DNA of 8,067 bases from Gammaproteobacteria bacterium. Its GTDB lineage: Bacteria > Pseudomonadota > Gammaproteobacteria > Xanthomonadales > Marinicellaceae. Below, piece after piece: positions 5,243-8,067 of the stretch (within the stretch, counting starts at the first letter, position 1; each line of letters opens with the position of its first letter). The stretch spans positions 1 to 8,067 of the forward strand of contig JAUHXW010000119.1 of the NCBI GenBank assembly GCA_030426705.1, in the 5' to 3' direction. A model generated the notes under the pieces. It did not search any database, was not told the origin of the DNA, and saw only the letters and a program-made list of their open reading frames with translations. The position numbers and the translations under genes were made by a program.

Positions 5243-5923
5243 TCATACCTCTTTTACCTTGATAACCTTTAGTGACACCAGCTCTCCCCTCCAGTACTCA
5301 AATGGCCCATCGGGCGCTTCCCATCTGACGTTGCCTCGCGTTGGAACGCGTAAACCACCGATTTCCTGATATGATTCAAATTGACCAATCCAGGGTTGAC
5401 AGCCGAAGCCTTCACGTTCACGGGTTTTTGTATATGAGCTGACGACATCGCCATTGGGGTCAAAATGCAAATCCACATAAGTTTGCTCATTACCATACCA
5501 GACTCTGACCACATTCGCAGATATGTTTTTGAAATTAAGCTTAGGATTTGTCAGCATTGCCGATGGACACCAGGGTAACTCTGCCAAATATCGCTGAGCT
5601 TCACTTCGGTCAACATCAGGTCCACTTGCTTTGGCTAAGGGGATGAATCCCCAAAGTTTGGCGTTCAACTTGCCATGCTGATTCCTGTAAGCATCCAACA
5701 CTTTTGCCCATATAAATGGTTTAAGTTTGACTTTTGCATGCCATTCAAATTCAACTTTATCGGATGAAATCAGCTGTTTTGCATAGAAAGTAGACCAGGG
5801 TTTTTCCGGCGTCAAACGCATAACACCTTTTTGCTCTATTTTGACGGCATATCCTTGCAAATCTTGAGGGCAATTACGCTGTGCAAACTTTAAAACGGGT
5901 TCAGGAAGCTGAGGTTTTTCCAT
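5243..5923 (-). CDS. DUF6544/DUF6920-like conserved hypothetical protein
   Basis: A 226-aa protein without signal peptide or membrane helix. The pattern of motifs recalls a family of uncharacterised proteins I believe is DUF6544/DUF6920: RYLAELPWCPSAMLTNPKL (about 111-129), VDLHFDPNGDVV (150-161), the PWIGQFESYQEIGGLRVP block (177-194) and a tail with VRWEAPDGPFEYWRGEL. That assignment is from memory and tentative. Members often sit in small operons near membrane or redox proteins, and the next gene here encodes a glutaredoxin-like membrane protein 45 bp downstream. No catalytic motif is recognisable. The start at 5923 fits, as the protein begins at once with family-like sequence and a stretch without genes lies upstream; the Shine-Dalgarno is weak. 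Confidence 0.7.
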   Translation of the reverse strand: MEKPQLPEPVLKFAQRNCPQDLQGYAVKIEQKGVMRLTPEKPWSTFYAKQLISSDKVEFEWHAKVKLKPFIWAKVLDAYRNQHGKLNAKLWGFIPLAKASGPDVDRSEAQRYLAELPWCPSAMLTNPKLNFKNISANVVRVWYGNEQTYVDLHFDPNGDVVSSYTKTREREGFGCQPWIGQFESYQEIGGLRVPTRGNVRWEAPDGPFEYWRGELVSLKVIKVKEV

Positions 5924-6075
5924 GGTTTCAATGTGAAGACTTTCTTAAAGATTAAGTTTAGCATGGGAGAAGTTTATTTGTTATTTGGTTACACAATGCA
6001 CATAAAACTAACAAGCAAGTTAAGCAACCAGCAAACCCATTTATTTCATTTAAAACCAAAACTAAAAAAAACGCA

Positions 6076-6228
6076 TTGTGCATTTGGAATAAAAAAAGAA
6101 TAATTACTACCCATTTACTCAATTTCGAACTGCGTTCGAACCCGCTTCGCTATAGATTACCCGGTCAAGCCGGGTAATGACGACTGACTGAGGCTGTTTT
6201 TTGTTTAACAATAACTCCAAATGCACAA
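6076..6228. repeat. Possible small inverted-repeat-bounded element
   Basis: TTGTGCATTTGG at 6076-6087 is the exact reverse complement of CCAAATGCACAA at 6217-6228. The enclosed DNA contains a perfect 7-bp hairpin (TTCGAAC-TGC-GTTCGAA, 6124-6140) and a REP-like hairpin. Size (153 bp) and content suggest a small non-coding repeat unit, but a single copy cannot prove it. Confidence 0.4.
6156..6182 (+). repeat. REP-like hairpin
   Basis: ATTACCCGG (6156-6164) pairs with CCGGGTAAT (6170-6178), followed by GACG. Two further hairpins of the same build and same trailing GACG/GACT occur at 7525 and 7581, so this is probably a dispersed REP family of this genome. Confidence 0.6.
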
Positions 6229-6238
6229 CGGGTTAATA

Positions 6239-6288
6239 ATAGAATTTCTATAATCAATATTGCTTATTCGCATAAACGGATATACAAT
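6239..6288 (+). promoter_or_regulatory. arsR promoter and candidate operator
   Basis: ATAGAA-T-TTCTAT at 6239-6251 is a perfect dyad around one base and is a candidate ArsR operator. A consensus TATAAT at 6249-6254 overlaps it, but I see no good -35 for it. A second promoter, TTGCTT (6260-6265), 17 bp, TACAAT (6283-6288), would start transcription at or next to the arsR ATG, giving a leaderless message. This fits the absence of a Shine-Dalgarno. Confidence 0.4.
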
Positions 6289-6294
6289 TGTGCA

Positions 6295-6633
6295 ATGATG
6301 AATGCCACAGACTTTTTTAAAACTTTAAGTGATGCGACTCGCTTGCGTTGTTTGTTCTTGTTGTCTCATTGTAAAAGTTTGTGTGTTTGTGACTTTATGG
6401 AAATCCTACAAGCGCCGCAGTCGCGGATTTCGCGGCATTTTAAATATTTGCGAGATGCGGGTTTGGTGGTCGATGAACGCAAGGATCAATGGGTGCATTA
6501 TCGTTTGAACCCGGATTTGGCTGCTGAATGGCGGGACATGTTGTTACAGAACATGAATCATGTGGCGGAGCAACAGCCTTTTGTGGATGACTTGGCGCGC
6601 TTGAAGGTTTATCAGGAAAGCGGATGTTGTTGA
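6295..6633 (+). CDS. arsR: ArsR-family arsenite-responsive repressor
   Basis: A 112-aa winged-helix ArsR/SmtB protein of normal length. FKTLSDATRLRCLFLL (residues 8-23) opens the fold. C30-V-C32-D (LCVCDFMEIL) is the classical As(III)-binding helix motif, and APQSRISRHFKYLRDAGLV (40-58) is the recognition helix region, followed by the wing (DERKDQWVHYRL). C19 and C26 lie nearby, and the terminal CC (111-112) may add a metal ligand. Known ArsR proteins sit on the ars promoter until arsenite binds the cysteines. It heads an ars cluster on the same strand. Two adjacent ATGs (6295, 6298) are possible starts; neither has a Shine-Dalgarno, and a possible promoter places the RNA 5' end at the ATG. 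Confidence 0.93.
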   Translation: MMNATDFFKTLSDATRLRCLFLLSHCKSLCVCDFMEILQAPQSRISRHFKYLRDAGLVVDERKDQWVHYRLNPDLAAEWRDMLLQNMNHVAEQQPFVDDLARLKVYQESGCC

Positions 6634-6838
6634 TTTGTTTTGAATTTTAAAAATTGAAGAAGCGTTTACTGAGCGGAGTCGATTAACCGCTTATATCATG
6701 AAGTTAAAGCAGAGGTTTCTGCAAGTTGAGCTATTTTAAGATTTATCTTTCTTAAAAATGGTTCATTTATTTGAAGTGGTTACGGACTGGCGGGTTTTTA
6801 CACACCCCTCTATCCCCTCTCAAGAGGGGAGGTTTTAG
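6634..6838 (+). other. arsR-arsC intergenic spacer with hairpin over the arsC ribosome site
   Basis: 205 bp without a gene. An imperfect stem pairs AAGCGTTTA (6660-6668) with TAACCGCTT (6684-6692) with one mismatch and no T-run. Near the end, CCCCTC-TCAA-GAGGGG (6814-6829) forms a stem whose 3' arm overlaps the GGGGAGG Shine-Dalgarno of arsC, so the ribosome site could be masked. Confidence 0.5.
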
Positions 6839-7270
6839 ATGAAGAAGAATATATTGTTTTTATGTACGGGGAATTCTTGTCGGTCGCAGATGGCTGAGGG
6901 TTGGTTGCGGCATTTGCATGGAGATCGGTTCAATGCTTTTTCTGCAGGTATTAAGACCCATGGTTTGAATCCCAATGCGGTTAAGGTGATGGCTGAAGTG
7001 GGTGTCGATATTTCTGGCCATAAGTCGCAATTGTTGTCTGAATTTGATGATCAACCTTTGGATTATGTGATCACGGTTTGTGGTCATGCCCATGAAACTT
7101 GCCCTTTTTTTCCGGGAAATGCTCAGGTTATTCATGTGGGGTTTGATGATCCGCCGAAGATGGCTTTGGCTTTTGCTGATGAAGCAAGCCAGTTGGATTG
7201 TTATCGCAGGGTCAGGGATGAGATTAAGGAGTTTGTGGAACAAATAGATGAGGTGTTAAGTGAGCTTTAA
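6839..7270 (+). CDS. arsC: Arsenate reductase, thioredoxin-coupled (LMW-PTP fold)
   Basis: A 143-aa enzyme of the low-molecular-weight phosphatase fold; it reduces arsenate to arsenite in the cytoplasm so that an efflux pump can act. The P-loop is C9-TGNSC-R15-S (residues 9-16). The resolving cysteines C81 and C88 sit in VCGHAHETCP, matching the three-cysteine relay of Staphylococcus-type ArsC, and the acid residue is D104 in FDDPP. All essential residues are present, so thioredoxin coupling is expected rather than glutaredoxin (E. coli ArsC type). A strong Shine-Dalgarno (GGGGAGG) lies about 6 bases before the ATG, partly inside a hairpin. The coding 3' end overlaps the next gene by 11 bp, suggesting translational coupling. 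Confidence 0.94.
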   Translation: MKKNILFLCTGNSCRSQMAEGWLRHLHGDRFNAFSAGIKTHGLNPNAVKVMAEVGVDISGHKSQLLSEFDDQPLDYVITVCGHAHETCPFFPGNAQVIHVGFDDPPKMALAFADEASQLDCYRRVRDEIKEFVEQIDEVLSEL

Positions 7271-7496
7271 GTTAACTTTTAAACAACTGTTGATGTTGTT
7301 GTTGATTGCTTTTGGGTTGGCTTTGGTGCTTTCGATGTTGGCTACCTGGTTGGATCCCAAGGACTTTTTTCAACAGCCTGAAATTTACTGGTCGTTGGTT
7401 TGGGTGACCTTAAAGAGTTGGCTGTGGGCTTTGTGGATTATTTTTGCGGCTTTGGGTTATGTTTTCATGATGATTTATCGGATTGTGAATGGTTGA
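7260..7496 (+). CDS. Small two-helix membrane protein in the ars cluster
   Basis: A 78-aa protein of unknown function. I use the GTG at 7260, since GAGG lies 6 bases ahead of it; this overlaps the arsC end by 11 bp. A later ATG at 7293 would cut into the first helix. Two hydrophobic segments are clear, about 9-30 (LLMLLLIAFGLALVLSML) and about 46-73 (LVWVTLKSWLWALWIIFAAL...), with a polar loop DPKDFFQQPE between them; K4 and K8 flank the first helix and R74 the second. It has no cysteine, so direct As(III) thiol binding is not expected. Its place between arsC and the ACR3 gene suggests a role with the pump or membrane, but that is inference. It might instead be a passenger. Confidence 0.7.
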   Translation: MSFKLTFKQLLMLLLIAFGLALVLSMLATWLDPKDFFQQPEIYWSLVWVTLKSWLWALWIIFAALGYVFMMIYRIVNG

Positions 7497-7524
7497 GTTG
7501 TTTTAAACCATTGAAAGACACTGG

Positions 7525-7548
7525 GTACCGGCCTACGCCGGTACGACG
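7525..7548 (+). repeat. REP-like hairpin
   Basis: GTACCGGC (7525-7532) pairs perfectly with GCCGGTAC (7537-7544) around CTAC, followed by GACG. It has the same build as the hairpins at 6156 and 7581 and lies between the small membrane protein and acr3. Confidence 0.65.
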
Positions 7549-7580
7549 ATATTTTGGGGTGTTGACAAGTTCATTTGGAG

Positions 7581-7604
7581 ATTCCCGCCTGCGCGGGAAT
7601 GACT
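7581..7604 (+). repeat. REP-like hairpin
   Basis: ATTCCCGC (7581-7588) pairs perfectly with GCGGGAAT (7593-7600) around CTGC, followed by GACT. The ATTCCC...GGGAAT ends recall the widespread REP/dRS-type repeats of many proteobacteria. A half copy (GGGGAATGACG) follows at about 7612-7622. Confidence 0.65.
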
Positions 7605-7648
7605 GTTTTTTGGGGAATGACGTTTTTGGGGATGATGGGACATAGATT

Positions 7649-8067
7649 ATGGGATTATTTGAAAGGTATTTATCGGTTTGGGTCGGTTTGTGTATTGTTG
7701 CTGGGGTGGTGTTGGGTAATTTTTTTCCAGCCATCTTTCAGCATATTGCGGCGATAGAGTATGCCCATGTGAATCTGGTGGTGGCGGTGCTGATTTGGGT
7801 GATGATTTATCCGATGATGGTGCAGGTTGATTTTGCTGCGGTTAAAGATTCGGGAAAAAATCCTCGGGGTTTGGTTTTGACTTTGGTGATTAATTGGCTG
7901 ATTAAACCATTTTCCATGGCAGCATTGGGGTACTTGTTTTTCAAAGTGTTTTTTGCTGCTTGGGTCGATCCACAAACAGCCAATGAGTACATCGCAGGGA
8001 TGATTCTTTTAGGTGTGGCGCCTTGTACAGCGATGGTATTTGTGTGGTCGCAATTAACCAAAGGGAA
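7649..8067 (+). CDS. acr3: ACR3-family arsenite efflux permease (5' part)
   Basis: The gene runs off the window; 139 residues are visible of a family usually about 340-400 aa. ACR3 is an integral membrane carrier that exports arsenite. Visible hallmarks are MGLFERYLSVWVGLCIVAGV (1-20), a hydrophobic second segment with VLIWVMIYPMMVQVDF (47-62), INWLIKPFSM (81-90), and the signature GVAPCTAMVFVWSQLTKG (122-139) with the conserved Cys at residue 126 required in characterised members. The start is fixed by an in-frame TAG two codons upstream (7643-7645). GGGA lies about 8 bases before the ATG. It follows the small membrane protein gene after 152 bp carrying two REP-like hairpins, which could lower its expression relative to arsC. 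Confidence 0.94.
   Translation, partial: MGLFERYLSVWVGLCIVAGVVLGNFFPAIFQHIAAIEYAHVNLVVAVLIWVMIYPMMVQVDFAAVKDSGKNPRGLVLTLVINWLIKPFSMAALGYLFFKVFFAAWVDPQTANEYIAGMILLGVAPCTAMVFVWSQLTKG

Larger units (their letters stand above)
5924..6294. other. Gene-free intergenic region rich in inverted repeats
   Basis: 371 bp between divergent genes with no credible reading frame. It holds a 12-bp inverted repeat (6076-6087 and 6217-6228), two hairpins between its arms, and the arsR promoter region at its right end. The left part (5940-6070) is AT-rich, where I see nothing clear beyond an AATGCACA word at about 5997-6004 related to the 12-bp repeat. Confidence 0.6.

Noticed and set aside
6860..7243. 127-codon frame antisense to arsC
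   Set aside because: It is a shadow of a clearly conserved enzyme gene with no start signals or protein-like features.
7465..8061. Minus-strand frames opposite the small membrane gene and acr3
   Set aside because: They run through REP-like hairpins or opposite a conserved permease and are His/Pro/Gln-rich, as expected for antisense shadows.
1..8067. CRISPR array, rRNA or tRNA genes
   Set aside because: No regularly spaced direct repeats and no tRNA or rRNA signatures were seen on either strand.

Overview
The window looks like chromosome from a moderately AT-rich gammaproteobacterium. The soxR regulator, ars genes and VOC proteins all have a gammaproteobacterial character. The first gene is an exported protein ending in an IFTNGFE-type motif, a C-terminal signature I associate with secreted proteins of the Marinicella / Wenzhouxiangella / Xanthomonadales neighbourhood. 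That taxonomic guess is inference only.

Layout, left to right. (1) 2-598 (+): exported beta-rich protein. (2) 667-1903 (-): two VOC-superfamily genes in tandem, separated by a 265-bp element with 32-bp terminal inverted repeats that appears to have split the downstream gene from its ribosome binding site. The upstream VOC gene also carries an in-frame block of about 60 residues in the middle of its domain. (3) 2085-2621 (+): a complete soxR, divergent from the VOC pair. A near-perfect SoxR operator lies in a 19-bp promoter spacer that fires toward the VOC genes. (4) 2636-4746: a small integron. An intact IntI-type integrase (+) is divergent from two gene cassettes read leftward. The attI junction and two structurally convincing 72-bp attC sites can be placed to the base. 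Cassette 1 encodes an unknown 111-aa protein and cassette 2 a GFA-family zinc protein. The last attC ends 14 bp from the soxR stop codon. (5) 4763-5923 (-): a membrane-anchored glutaredoxin-like protein and a DUF-type protein. (6) 5924-6294: a gene-free stretch rich in inverted repeats. (7) 6295-8067 (+): an arsenic resistance cluster of arsR, a thioredoxin-type arsC, a small two-helix membrane protein overlapping arsC, and the start of an ACR3 arsenite efflux gene cut by the window edge. REP-like hairpins sit inside this cluster.

How the parts work together. SoxR should sense redox-cycling compounds and switch on the adjacent VOC gene (or genes), a one-step redox-drug response module. The integron integrase captures and shuffles cassettes at attI; the two present cassettes are a short, accessory array. 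In the ars cluster, ArsR would release on As(III), ArsC reduces arsenate, and ACR3 exports arsenite; the small membrane protein has no assigned role.
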